This document shows, piece after piece, positions 8,482 to 17,016 of a stretch of 64,000 bases of DNA. A program made the position numbers and the translations under genes. This DNA is from Pseudonocardia sp. TRM90224 (lineage in GTDB: Bacteria > Actinomycetota > Actinomycetes > Mycobacteriales > Pseudonocardiaceae). Location: contig NZ_JAJGSX010000008.1 of NCBI RefSeq assembly GCF_021245725.1, positions 186,001 to 250,000 of the forward strand, in the 5' to 3' direction. The notes beneath the pieces are model-generated. The model did not search any database. It was not told where the DNA came from and saw only the letters and a program-made list of their open reading frames with translations. The first letter of the stretch is position 1. Every line of letters begins with the position of its first letter.

Positions 8482-10575
8482 GTGACCGACAGCTTCCCCC
8501 GCCGGCAGGCCCGCACGAGGCGGTTCACGCTCGGCGCACCCCGAGGTGTCAGCGTGTCCCCCGACGGCGGGCGGGTGGTGTTCCTGCGCAGCCGGGGCGG
8601 CACCGACCCCGTCACGTGCCTGTGGACGCTCGATCTCGGGTCCGGCGAGGAGCGGCTGGTCGTCGACCCGCTCGAGCTCGGCGCCGACGAGACCGACCTC
8701 CCGCCGGAGGAGCGTGCGCGGCGCGAGCGGGCCCGCGAGCAGGCCGGCGGGGTGGTCGCCTACGCCACCGACCGCCCGGTGACGATGGCCGCGTTCGCGC
8801 TCGCCGGCCAGCTCTACGTCACCGAGTTCGCAGCCGGTTTCAGCCCGCGGCTGGTCGAGACGCCGCCCGGGGTGGTCGACCCGCGGCCCGACCCGCACGG
8901 GCGCCGCATCGCGTTCGTCTGCGACGGCACCCTGTACATCCACGAGATCGGGGCGCGGAGCACCTCCGCGCTCGTCGAGCCGGAGCACGACGGCGTCACC
9001 TACGGCCTAGCCGACTTCATCGCGGCCGAGGAGATGGACCGCATGCGCGGGTACTGGTGGTCGCCCGACGGCGACGCCCTGCTCGTGGCGCGGGTGGACG
9101 ACTCGCCGGTGCAGCGCTGGCACATCGCCGACCCCGCCAACCCCGACCGCACGCCCACGGTCGTCGGCTACCCCGCTGCCGGCACCACGAACGCGCTCGT
9201 GACCTGCGAGATCGTCGCGCTGGACGGCACCCGGACACCGGTGCGGTGGGACACCGAACGCGACGAGTACCTCGTGCAGGCCGTCTGGGGCGCGCACGCG
9301 CTGATGATCGTCGTCCAGCCGCGCGACCAGCGTGCGCTGCGGATCCTGGCGGTCGACCCGGCCACCGGCGCGACGACGCCGCTGCGCGAGATCACCGACG
9401 ACGACTGGGTCGACATCGTGCCCGGCGTGCCGGCGCACACCGCGTCGGGCGCGCTAGTCACGATCGAGGGCAGCGCCGACACGCACCGCCTCGTCGTCGA
9501 CGGCGAGCCGGTGACCCCACCGGGCATGCAGGTCCGCGGGGTCGTCGACATCGAGGGCGAGACGGTGCTGCTGCGCGCGAGCACCGATCCCGCGTCGGTG
9601 ACGCTGTGGGCGTGGAGCCGCGACGGGCTCACCGAGATCACGCCGGGCCCCGGCCTGTTCACCGGGCGCCGCACCGCCGGCACGCTCGTCGTCACCCGGC
9701 AGGACCTGGAGTCCGAGGGCACCGTGACCACGGTCAGGCGGGCGGGCGGCGCCGAATTGACGGTCACGTCGCTGGCGGATCCACCGGGGCTGACCCCGCG
9801 GCCGGTGCTGCGCAGGGTGACCGACCGCGCGCTGCCGACCGCGCTGCTCCTGCCGTCGTGGCACGAGCCCGGCACGAAGCTCCCGGTGCTGATGGACCCC
9901 TACGGCGGGCCGCACGCCCAGCGGGTGGTCGCGTCGAGCGCCGCGCACCTGGCCAGCCAGTGGTTCGCCGAGCAGGGCTTCGCGGTGGTCGTCGTCGACG
10001 GGCGCGGCACACCGGGCGGGCTCGCGTTCGAGCGGGCCGTCCACGGCGACCTCGCCACGCCGGTGCTGGACGACCAGGTCGACGCCCTGCACGCGCTCGC
10101 GGCGGAGCACCCCGAGCTGGACCTCGGTCGGGTCGCGATCCGCGGCTGGTCGTTCGGCGGCTACCTCGCCGCGCTCGCCGTGCTGCGCAGGCCCGACGTG
10201 TTCCACGCCGCCGTCGCCGGCGCGCCCGTCACCGACTGGCGCCTCTACGACACCCACTACACCGAGCGCTACCTCGGCCACCCCGACCAGCAGCCCGACG
10301 CGTACACGCGGTCGTCGCTGCTCGACGACGCCGCGAAGCTGACCCGCCCGCTGCTGCTCGTGCACGGGCTCGCCGACGACAACGTCGTGGCCGCGCACAC
10401 GCTGCGGCTCTCGTCGGCGTTGCTGGCGGCCGGGCGGCCGCACACCGTGCTGCCGCTCTCCGGGGTCACGCACATGACCCCGCAGGAGGTCGTCGCGGAG
10501 AACCTGCTGCTCCTGCAGGTGCGGTTCCTGAAAGACGCCCTCGGCATGTCCACAGGGGCCACTGAGCCGACCTGA
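8482..10575 (+). CDS. S9 family prolyl oligopeptidase / dipeptidyl peptidase
   Basis: This 697-aa serine peptidase has an N-terminal beta-propeller (DPP IV type, residues about 20-430) and a C-terminal alpha/beta hydrolase. The nucleophile Ser lies in GWSFGGY near residue 556, Asp in HGLADDNVV near 630 and His in SGVTHMT near 662. The motif EEMDRMRGYWWSPDG in the propeller is typical of the DPP IV-like branch, which removes N-terminal dipeptides after Pro or Ala. There is no signal peptide, so it is probably cytoplasmic peptide turnover. The GTG start at 8482 is favoured because upstream in-frame sequence is lacking. Confidence 0.93.
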   Translation: MTDSFPRRQARTRRFTLGAPRGVSVSPDGGRVVFLRSRGGTDPVTCLWTLDLGSGEERLVVDPLELGADETDLPPEERARRERAREQAGGVVAYATDRPVTMAAFALAGQLYVTEFAAGFSPRLVETPPGVVDPRPDPHGRRIAFVCDGTLYIHEIGARSTSALVEPEHDGVTYGLADFIAAEEMDRMRGYWWSPDGDALLVARVDDSPVQRWHIADPANPDRTPTVVGYPAAGTTNALVTCEIVALDGTRTPVRWDTERDEYLVQAVWGAHALMIVVQPRDQRALRILAVDPATGATTPLREITDDDWVDIVPGVPAHTASGALVTIEGSADTHRLVVDGEPVTPPGMQVRGVVDIEGETVLLRASTDPASVTLWAWSRDGLTEITPGPGLFTGRRTAGTLVVTRQDLESEGTVTTVRRAGGAELTVTSLADPPGLTPRPVLRRVTDRALPTALLLPSWHEPGTKLPVLMDPYGGPHAQRVVASSAAHLASQWFAEQGFAVVVVDGRGTPGGLAFERAVHGDLATPVLDDQVDALHALAAEHPELDLGRVAIRGWSFGGYLAALAVLRRPDVFHAAVAGAPVTDWRLYDTHYTERYLGHPDQQPDAYTRSSLLDDAAKLTRPLLLVHGLADDNVVAAHTLRLSSALLAAGRPHTVLPLSGVTHMTPQEVVAENLLLLQVRFLKDALGMSTGATEPT

Positions 10576-10634
10576 GCCGACCTGACCCCCACCTGACCCG
10601 GCCGGACCGGATCGGTACTGGCAGGCTGTGCGCC

Positions 10635-11009
10635 ATGGCTCTGCAGCGACCCGAGATCGACCCCATCGACGGCCCGGCCCCGGCCGACCTCGTCGTCGAC
10701 GACATCACCACCGGCGACGGCCAGGAAGCCACGCCGGGCAGGACCGTCGAGGTGCATTACGTCGGCGTCGCGCACTCCACGGGCGAGGAGTTCGACGCGT
10801 CCTGGAACCGCAACTCGACGTTCCGCTTCAACCTCGGCGCCGGCCAGGTCATCGGCGGCTGGGACCAGGGTGTTTCCGGGATGAAGGTCGGCGGCCGCCG
10901 CCGTCTCGTCATCCCGCCGCACCTCGGTTACGGCAACCGCGGAGCCGGCGCGAAGATCAAGCCGGGCGAGACGCTGATCTTCGTCGTCGACCTCGTGGGC
11001 GTCTCCTGA
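10635..11009 (+). CDS. FKBP-type peptidyl-prolyl cis-trans isomerase
   Basis: This 124-aa single-domain FKBP accelerates prolyl isomerisation during protein folding. Family hallmarks are visible: VEVHYVGVAHSTGEEFDASW, the F-x-F-x-L-G-x-G strand (FRFNLGAGQVIGGWDQG), VGGRRRLVIPPHLGYGNRGA and the final strand TLIFVVDLVGV. There is no signal peptide or lipobox, so it acts in the cytoplasm. Its stop codon overlaps the probable CTG start of the next gene. Confidence 0.95.
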   Translation: MALQRPEIDPIDGPAPADLVVDDITTGDGQEATPGRTVEVHYVGVAHSTGEEFDASWNRNSTFRFNLGAGQVIGGWDQGVSGMKVGGRRRLVIPPHLGYGNRGAGAKIKPGETLIFVVDLVGVS

Positions 11010-11497
11010 AGCTCCTGATCATCTCCGACACGCACCTGCCGGTGCGGGCGAAGGACCTGCCCGCACCGGTCTGGGCGGCCGTCGACGCCGCCGACGTCGT
11101 CGTGCACGCTGGCGACTGGGTGTCGCTCGACGCGCTCGACGCGTTGGAGGCCAGGGCCGCGCGCCTGGTGGGCGTCTATGGCAACAACGACGGCCCGGCG
11201 CTGCGTGCGCGGCTGCCCGAGGTGGCGCGCGTCGAGCTGGACGGCATCCGGATGGCGGTCGTGCACGAGACCGGCGCCGCGACCGGCCGGGAACGTCGCT
11301 GCGCGCTCGCCTACCCCGAGACGGACGTGCTCGTCTTCGGCCACAGCCACATCCCGTGGGACACCACGGCGCACACCGGGCTGCGGCTGCTCAACCCCGG
11401 CTCGCCGACCGACCGGCGCCGTCAGCCGAAGCACACCTACCTGACGGCGGAGACCCGCGACGGCGCGCTCGTCGACGTGCGCTTCCACGAGCTGTAG
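11006..11497 (+). CDS. YfcE/MJ0936-type metallophosphoesterase
   Basis: This 163-aa calcineurin-like phosphoesterase has all metal-ligand motifs: ISDTHLP (D-x-H) at the N-terminus, VVVHAGDWV, GVYGNND, AVVHETG and VFGHSHIPW. Small members of the family hydrolyse phosphodiesters or nucleotides. No ATG, GTG or TTG precedes the first strand in frame; the only fitting start is CTG at 11006, which overlaps the FKBP stop as CTGA, analogous to the ATGA overlaps elsewhere in the window. The two genes therefore appear translationally coupled. Confidence 0.87.
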   Translation: MKLLIISDTHLPVRAKDLPAPVWAAVDAADVVVHAGDWVSLDALDALEARAARLVGVYGNNDGPALRARLPEVARVELDGIRMAVVHETGAATGRERRCALAYPETDVLVFGHSHIPWDTTAHTGLRLLNPGSPTDRRRQPKHTYLTAETRDGALVDVRFHEL

Positions 11498-11506
11498 GAA
11501 GAGCAC

Positions 11507-12466
11507 ATGCCACGGACCCCGCCGGAGACCCGCGACGGCGTCGAGCTGACCAACCTCGACGGCCCGCTGTTCGACGGCGCCGACGCGACCAAACGCGACC
11601 TCGTCGACTACCTCGACGCCGTGCGCGACCGGATCCTGCCCGAGCTGCGCGACCGCCCGCTCTCGGTGCTGCGCGTGCGCCCCGGCCAGGAGCCGTTCAT
11701 GCAGAAGAACGTGCCCAAGTACGCGCCCGAGTGGATCGCGACGATCGGGGTGTGGGCGGAGGCGTCCAAGCGCGAGGTGCACTACGCGCTGTGCAACGAC
11801 CGGCGCACGCTCCTGTGGTTCGCGAACCAGCGCGCGATCGAGTACCACCCCACCCTGTTCCGCGAGAGCTTCGACCGCCCGACGTACGTGGTGCTCGACC
11901 TCGACCCGCCGGCCGGTGACGACTTCGCGCACGTCGTGAGCGCGGCGCGGCTCGTCCGGCAGGCCCTCGACGACTCCGGCCTGCACGGCGTGGTGAAGAC
12001 CAGCGGCGCGAAGGGCCTGCACATCATGGTGCCGCTCGCGGACGGCACCGGGTTCGACGACGCCGCCGCGGCGACCCGCGCGATCGCCGCCCGCGCCGAG
12101 CGGATCGACCCGTCGATCGCGACGACCGCGTACATCAAGGACGAGCGCGAGGGGAAGGTGTTCCTCGATTCCACGCGCTCCGGCGGCGCGACCGTCGCCG
12201 CCGCCTACAGCCCGCGGATCCGGCCCGGCACCCCCGTCTCGTTCCCCGTCGACTGGGACGACCTCGGCGACGTCACACCAGCCGACTTCACCGTCCGCAC
12301 CGCCCTCGGGCTGCTCGGCGACGGCGACCCGTGGCGCGAACGCATGCCGAAGCCGCAGCAGCTGCCGGCCGACCTGCTCGCCGAGGGTCACGACATCCCC
12401 GTCGCCAGGGTCGTCGCCATGCACGAGGGCAAGCGCCGCAAACGCGCCCAGGAGAAGGAGGGCTAG
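11507..12466 (+). CDS. LigD-type NHEJ polymerase domain, stand-alone
   Basis: This 319-aa protein is an archaeo-eukaryotic primase-type polymerase like the PolDom of bacterial LigD, which fills ends during non-homologous end joining with Ku. The catalytic acidic motif VVLDLDPP, the KTSGAKGLHIMVPL motif and the later SFPVDWDDL segment are present, and the length matches a free PolDom. No ligase, nuclease domain or Ku gene lies in the window, so its partners must be elsewhere. It could equally serve as a translesion or RNA-primer polymerase. Confidence 0.9.
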   Translation: MPRTPPETRDGVELTNLDGPLFDGADATKRDLVDYLDAVRDRILPELRDRPLSVLRVRPGQEPFMQKNVPKYAPEWIATIGVWAEASKREVHYALCNDRRTLLWFANQRAIEYHPTLFRESFDRPTYVVLDLDPPAGDDFAHVVSAARLVRQALDDSGLHGVVKTSGAKGLHIMVPLADGTGFDDAAAATRAIAARAERIDPSIATTAYIKDEREGKVFLDSTRSGGATVAAAYSPRIRPGTPVSFPVDWDDLGDVTPADFTVRTALGLLGDGDPWRERMPKPQQLPADLLAEGHDIPVARVVAMHEGKRRKRAQEKEG

Positions 12467-12472
12467 CGGCCT

Positions 12473-12865
12473 CTAGGAGGTCGGGGGCTCGTCCTGGCCG
12501 GACTCCTCGGCCGCGTCGGCCTCCTCCTTGGTGTGGTGGACGGCGCCGTCGGCGTGGTCCGGCGGGCCGTAGACGGTGTAGAGCACCAGCGGGTTGGGGC
12601 CGGTGTTCACGAAGTTGTGCTGCGTGCCGGCGGGGACGACGACCAGGTCACCGGCCTCGACCGGCTTCGTCTCGCCGCCGACCCTGGCCTCGCCGGTGCC
12701 GCTGACGAAGGTCAGGATCTGGTCGATGCCCTCGTGCACCTCGTCGCCGATCTCGCCGTCCGGCGGGATCGTCATGATGACCAGCTGGGTGTGCTCGCCG
12801 GTCCACAAAACCCTGCGGAAGTCGTCGCTCTTCTCCGCGACGTTCGCGATCGTGAAGTGCTCCAT
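12473..12865 (-). CDS. Cupin-domain protein
   Basis: This 130-aa single-domain beta-barrel starts MEHFTIANVAEKSDDF at an ATG at 12865. The two cupin motifs are recognisable: GDEVHEGIDQILTFVSGTGE (with His/Glu metal ligands) and PAGTQHNFVNTG. The C-terminal about 35 residues are acidic and likely disordered. The family includes dioxygenases, isomerases and sensors, so the reaction cannot be read from sequence. It ends 7 bases from the convergent polymerase gene and is divergent from the small monooxygenase-like gene. Confidence 0.9.
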   Translation of the reverse strand: MEHFTIANVAEKSDDFRRVLWTGEHTQLVIMTIPPDGEIGDEVHEGIDQILTFVSGTGEARVGGETKPVEAGDLVVVPAGTQHNFVNTGPNPLVLYTVYGPPDHADGAVHHTKEEADAAEESGQDEPPTS

Positions 12866-12916
12866 GTGGACATGGTGCCCCGAAGCGGCGCCCGCTATGC
12901 GTGCGAGGATCACCAC

Positions 12917-13219
12917 ATGGTGCTGGAGATCGCTGACTTCACGATTCTCGATGATTCCGCCGACGGGTTCGCCGACGCCGTGCGCGACGGCATCCGGTAC
13001 GTGTCGGACACACCGGGGTTCCGCAACGCCCGCCTCACCCGCAGCGCCGAGACACCCACCCGGTTCGTGCTGCTGATCGAGTGGGACAGCATCGAGGCGC
13101 ACACCGTCGGGTTCCGGGAGTCGGAGAACTTCCAGCGGTGGCGCTCGATCGTCGGCCCGCACTTCGACGGCCCGCCGCGGGTGGAGCACTTCAACGAGGT
13201 CGTCACCTACAACCGGTAG
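12917..13219 (+). CDS. Antibiotic biosynthesis monooxygenase (ABM) family protein
   Basis: This 100-aa protein has the small dimeric ferredoxin-like fold of the ABM group: the N-terminal strand LEIADFTI, a helix with TPGFRNARLTRS, the strand RFVLLIEWDSIEAHT and the FRESENFQRWRSIVGPHF segment. Members oxidise quinones or bind heme; many have no known activity. The ATG at 12917 is chosen because the longer frame would run through the divergent cupin promoter. A family B palindrome follows 4 bases after the stop. Confidence 0.85.
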   Translation: MVLEIADFTILDDSADGFADAVRDGIRYVSDTPGFRNARLTRSAETPTRFVLLIEWDSIEAHTVGFRESENFQRWRSIVGPHFDGPPRVEHFNEVVTYNR

Positions 13220-13223
13220 AACA

Positions 13224-13284
13224 TCCCCACCGTTTTGTGCACTTGCGCACCGAAAAGGCGCGCAAGTGCACAAAACGGTGGGGA
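13224..13284. repeat. Palindrome family B, copy 1
   Basis: Perfect 25-bp stem, arms 13224-13248 and 13260-13284, with an 11-base loop. The arm core is TCCCCACCGTTTTG, shared with elements at 30956, 56342, 56412 and 63044. It follows the ABM stop codon by 4 bases and could terminate transcription. Confidence 0.93.
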
Positions 13285-13382
13285 ACTTCGGTGGCCGGGT
13301 GTGCGCGCGGGCCTTGAGAGGCGCTGAGAGGGCGCTGAGGACGGCGGTACAGGTGGGTCTTCGGGTCGCATAACGTCGACAC

Positions 13383-16127
13383 GTGAAGCTGATCCGGCGG
13401 GCTCTCGGGCTCGCGCTGGTCGCGACCGCCGTGGTCGCGGCTCCTGCTGCCGCTGCGCCGGCAACGTCCACGCCGCCCGCTCCGCCGGCCCCTGAGGCCG
13501 GGGTGCTGGTGCAGCGCATCGACGTGCCCGGCGACGTGAGCCTCGACACCACCCTCTACCTCCCGGCACGCACGCCGGCGCCGGCCGTCCTCGTCGCGCA
13601 CGGGTTCGGCGGCAGCAAGACGTCGGTCGACGCCGACGCGCGCGACCTCGCCGCGCGCGGGTTCGTCGCGCTCGCGTGGTCGGCACGTGGGTTCGGGGAG
13701 AGCACCGGGCAGATCGCGCTCGACGCGCCCGACGCGGAGGTCGCCGACGCGCGAGCGCTCGTGGACTGGCTCGCCGCCCGCCCCGAGGTCGCCCTCGACG
13801 GCCCGGGAGACCCGCGGGTGGGCGTCACCGGCGGCTCGTACGGCGGCGCGCTGTCGTTGCTGCTCGCGGGGTACGACCGGCGGGTCGACGCGCTCGCTCC
13901 CGTGATCACGTGGAACGACCTCGGACAGGCGCTCTTCCCCAACGCCGCAGCTACCGGGGCCCTCCCGGCCGACACGCCGGCGCGCGGCGCGTTCGGCCCC
14001 GACGGCGTGTTCAAGCGCGGCTGGGCGGGCGTCCTCCTCTCGGCCGGCATGGACCGGCGCCCGATCGACGGGCCGGCAAGCGCCCCCACAACATGCGGCC
14101 GGTTCGTCCCCGAAGTGTGCGCGTCCAACACCGAGTCCGCCGTGACCGGGCGGCTCTCACCCGTGACGGCCGAGCTGCTGCGCCGCTCCTCCCCCGTCAC
14201 CGTCACCGACCGGATCACCGCGCCGACCCTGCTGGTCCAGGGCGAGCGCGACACCCTCTTCGGGCTCGACCAGTCCGACGCCAACGCCCGCCAGATCGCC
14301 GCGGCCGGCGGCACGGTGAAGCAGCTCTGGTACGCGGGCGGCCACGACGGCGGCGCGCCCGACGCGGCCGTGCGCGCGGCGATCGGCGACTGGTTCGACT
14401 TCCACCTCGCCGGAAAGGGCTCCGACCCCGGCACCGGGTTCGGGTACGTCGTGGAGAGCGGAGTGCGGTCGTCGGCGACGGTCCCGACCAGCCGGACCGT
14501 CGTCGCCGCGGGCTACCCCGGCTTGGCGGGCGCCGCACCGACGGCTGTGGAACGGCTCCCGCTCGACGGCGAGCCGCAGTCGGTGCTGAACCCCGCCGGC
14601 GGCAGCCCCGCCGCGGTGACGTCGCTGCCCGGGTTCGGCAGCGCGCTCGGATCGGCCGCCGGGCGGCTCTCCGCCGTCGCCGGTGATCTGCCCGGCCAGT
14701 CGGCGCAGTTCAGGACCGCGCCGGCGGCAGAGCCGCTGCTGGTGGCCGGCGCGCCGCGGGTGGAGCTGACGATCGCGCGCGGGCCCGATCAGCCTGCGCC
14801 TGCCGAGGCGGTCCTGTTCGGCCGGCTCTACGAGGTCGGCCCGGACGGGCAACGGCAGCTGCTGGGCGGTGCCGTCGCTCCGATGCGGGTCGCGGTGCCG
14901 GCCGATGGCTCGCCGGCCCGCGTCACCGTCACGCTGCCCGGTGTGGTCGCGCCGATCGAGTCGGGCAACCGGCTCGTGGTGTCGATCGCCACCACCGACC
15001 AGGGCTTCCTCGGCAGCACCGAACCCGCGGTCTGGCAGATCGCCGCTGGTGGGGAGCTCACGGTCCCGGCCGTGCCCGGGGAGGCCGTCGCGGCGAACAC
15101 CGTGCCGCTCGTCCCGCTGGTCGGCATCGGGCTCGTCCTTGCGCTGGTGCTCGCCGCGTGGCTGGTCGCCCGGTTGCGGCGACGTCCGACGGTTTCCGAT
15201 ACCTCCGACGACGTCCCGCTCCGGATCCGCGACCTCGCGAAGACGTACAAGGGCGGGTTCAGCGCGGTGAAGGACGTCTCGTTCGACGTCGAGCGCGGCA
15301 TGGTGCTGGGGTTGCTCGGCCCCAACGGCGCCGGGAAGACCACCGTCCTGCGCATGCTCATGGGCCTGATCTCGCCGACCGCCGGGACGATCACGGCCTT
15401 CGGGCAGCCGGTGGCGCCCGGGGCGCCGGTGCTGGCCCGGATCGGGGCGTTCGTCGAGGGCCCCGGCTTCCTCCCGCACCTGTCGGGTGCGGACAACCTC
15501 CGGCTGTACTGGGCCGCGACCGGCCGTCCCGCGTCGGAGTCGCGCCTGGGTGAGGCGCTGGAGATCGCCGGGCTCGGGCCGTCGCTCGGGCGCCGCGTCG
15601 GCACGTACAGCCAGGGCATGAAGCAGCGGCTCGCGATCGCGCAGGCGATGCTGGGCCTGCCGGAGCTGCTCGTGCTCGACGAACCCACCAACGGGCTCGA
15701 CCCGCCGCAGATCCACGCGATGCGCGAGGTGCTGCACCGGTACGCGGCGGGCGGGCGCACGGTGCTGATCTCCAGCCACCTGCTCGCCGAGGTGGAGCAG
15801 ACCTGCTCGCACGTCGTCGTCATGCATCAGGGCCGGGTGGTCGCGGACGGCACCGTCGACGACGTCATCGCAGGTGGCGGCGCCGCGACGTTCACAGTGG
15901 ATGCCCCGGAGCGGGCCGCCGAGGTGCTCGGCGCGCTGGCCGGCGTGCACGCGGTGTCCGTCGAGGGCGGCGCTGTGCACGCCGAGCTCAACGGGACTCC
16001 GCGCGCGTCGGCGGTGCGGGCGCTGGTGGCGGCGGGCGTCGACGTCGCGGCCGCGGGGCCGCGGCGGCGGCTCGAGGACGCGTTCCTGCAGTTGGTCGGC
16101 GAGGACGCCGGGAAGGACACGGCATGA
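13383..16127 (+). CDS. Exported S15/CocE-like hydrolase fused to an ABC ATPase
   Basis: This 914-aa protein joins two modules. A signal-like N-terminus (LALVATAVVAAPAAAAPA) precedes an alpha/beta hydrolase with nucleophile GGSYGG, Asp in GERDTLF and His in GGHDGG, then a jelly-roll domain like that of X-Pro dipeptidyl peptidases and cocaine esterase. A membrane segment near residue 575 (PLVGIGLVLALVLAAWLV) is followed by a complete ABC ATPase: Walker A GPNGAGKTT, signature YSQGMKQRLAIA, Walker B LLVLDEPTNGLDP. The predicted topology puts the hydrolase outside and the ATPase inside. It overlaps its permease gene by ATGA. I recall such fusions in other actinobacteria; the substrate is unknown. 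Confidence 0.9.
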   Translation: MKLIRRALGLALVATAVVAAPAAAAPATSTPPAPPAPEAGVLVQRIDVPGDVSLDTTLYLPARTPAPAVLVAHGFGGSKTSVDADARDLAARGFVALAWSARGFGESTGQIALDAPDAEVADARALVDWLAARPEVALDGPGDPRVGVTGGSYGGALSLLLAGYDRRVDALAPVITWNDLGQALFPNAAATGALPADTPARGAFGPDGVFKRGWAGVLLSAGMDRRPIDGPASAPTTCGRFVPEVCASNTESAVTGRLSPVTAELLRRSSPVTVTDRITAPTLLVQGERDTLFGLDQSDANARQIAAAGGTVKQLWYAGGHDGGAPDAAVRAAIGDWFDFHLAGKGSDPGTGFGYVVESGVRSSATVPTSRTVVAAGYPGLAGAAPTAVERLPLDGEPQSVLNPAGGSPAAVTSLPGFGSALGSAAGRLSAVAGDLPGQSAQFRTAPAAEPLLVAGAPRVELTIARGPDQPAPAEAVLFGRLYEVGPDGQRQLLGGAVAPMRVAVPADGSPARVTVTLPGVVAPIESGNRLVVSIATTDQGFLGSTEPAVWQIAAGGELTVPAVPGEAVAANTVPLVPLVGIGLVLALVLAAWLVARLRRRPTVSDTSDDVPLRIRDLAKTYKGGFSAVKDVSFDVERGMVLGLLGPNGAGKTTVLRMLMGLISPTAGTITAFGQPVAPGAPVLARIGAFVEGPGFLPHLSGADNLRLYWAATGRPASESRLGEALEIAGLGPSLGRRVGTYSQGMKQRLAIAQAMLGLPELLVLDEPTNGLDPPQIHAMREVLHRYAAGGRTVLISSHLLAEVEQTCSHVVVMHQGRVVADGTVDDVIAGGGAATFTVDAPERAAEVLGALAGVHAVSVEGGAVHAELNGTPRASAVRALVAAGVDVAAAGPRRRLEDAFLQLVGEDAGKDTA

Positions 16128-17014
16128 CCGACATCCCGTCGACCCGCATGGGGCACGTCGGCGAGCTCGCCGGTGGGGGCGCCGCGGCGCCGTTCCGGCC
16201 GGAGCGGACGCTGCCGTTCGGGGTTGAGCTGCGCCGCCAGCTCTGGCGGCGCCGGACGCAGGTGGCGTTCGCGCTGGTCGCGCTGCTGCCGGTGATCCTC
16301 TGGGTGGCGTTCTCGCTCGCCCCGGCCGGGCCGCCGACCGGCTCGCTGACCCTCGTCGACCTCGCCAAGGGCAGCGCCGGCAACTTCGCGGTGTTCACGC
16401 TGTTCTCCGCGGGCTCGTTCCTGCTGGTGGTGCTCGTGGCGCTGTTCTTCGGCGACACGGTGGCGTCGGAGGCGTCGTGGTCGAGCCTGCGCTACCTGCT
16501 CGCCGCGCCCGTGCCGCGCGCCCGGTTGCTGCGGCAGAAGGCGCTGGTCTCGGGTGTGTTGTCGCTGGCGGCGCTGCTGTTGCTGCCGGCGGTGGCGCTG
16601 GTCGTCGGCGGGCTGGCGTACGGGACGGACGACCTGGTCAGCCCGACCGGCGAGTCGCTGCCGTTCTGGACGAGCGCGGGGCGGGTGATGCTCGCCGCCG
16701 TGTACCTCTGCGTGCAGCTGACCTGGGTCGCGGCGCTCGCAATGCTGCTCTCGGTGAGCACCGACGCGCCGCTGGGCGCGGTCGGTGGCGCGGTGATGGT
16801 GTCGATCGTGTCGCAGATCCTCGACCAGATCACCGCGCTGGAGGGCCTCCGCGACTACCTGCCCAGCCACTTCTCCACCGCCTGGGCCGGGCTGCTCGCC
16901 GACCAGATCAACTGGGAGAACATGACGAAGGGCGCGTTCTCGGCCGTCGTCTACGCGTCCGTACTCGGCGGGCTCGCCGTCTGGCGCTTCGGCCGCAAGG
17001 ACATCACCAGCTGA
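16124..17014 (+). CDS. ABC-2 type permease paired with the hydrolase-ATPase fusion
   Basis: This 296-aa membrane protein has about six hydrophobic segments: one near residue 50 (VAFALVALLPVILWVAFSL), a second near 95, then a cluster from 140 to 235, and a last one near the C-terminus. The cytoplasmic EASWSSLRYLLAAPVPRARLL segment is typical of ABC-2 permeases. Its start overlaps the fusion gene as ATGA, so the pair forms one exporter or signalling complex. It ends 3 bases before the 22-bp repeat array. Confidence 0.88.
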   Translation: MTDIPSTRMGHVGELAGGGAAAPFRPERTLPFGVELRRQLWRRRTQVAFALVALLPVILWVAFSLAPAGPPTGSLTLVDLAKGSAGNFAVFTLFSAGSFLLVVLVALFFGDTVASEASWSSLRYLLAAPVPRARLLRQKALVSGVLSLAALLLLPAVALVVGGLAYGTDDLVSPTGESLPFWTSAGRVMLAAVYLCVQLTWVAALAMLLSVSTDAPLGAVGGAVMVSIVSQILDQITALEGLRDYLPSHFSTAWAGLLADQINWENMTKGAFSAVVYASVLGGLAVWRFGRKDITS

Positions 17015-17016
17015 CG

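Noticed and set aside
10576-10634. Short tandem repeats (CTGAGCCGAC) between peptidase and FKBP genes
   Set aside because: Only two to three degenerate copies in GC-rich spacer; no structure or conservation visible.
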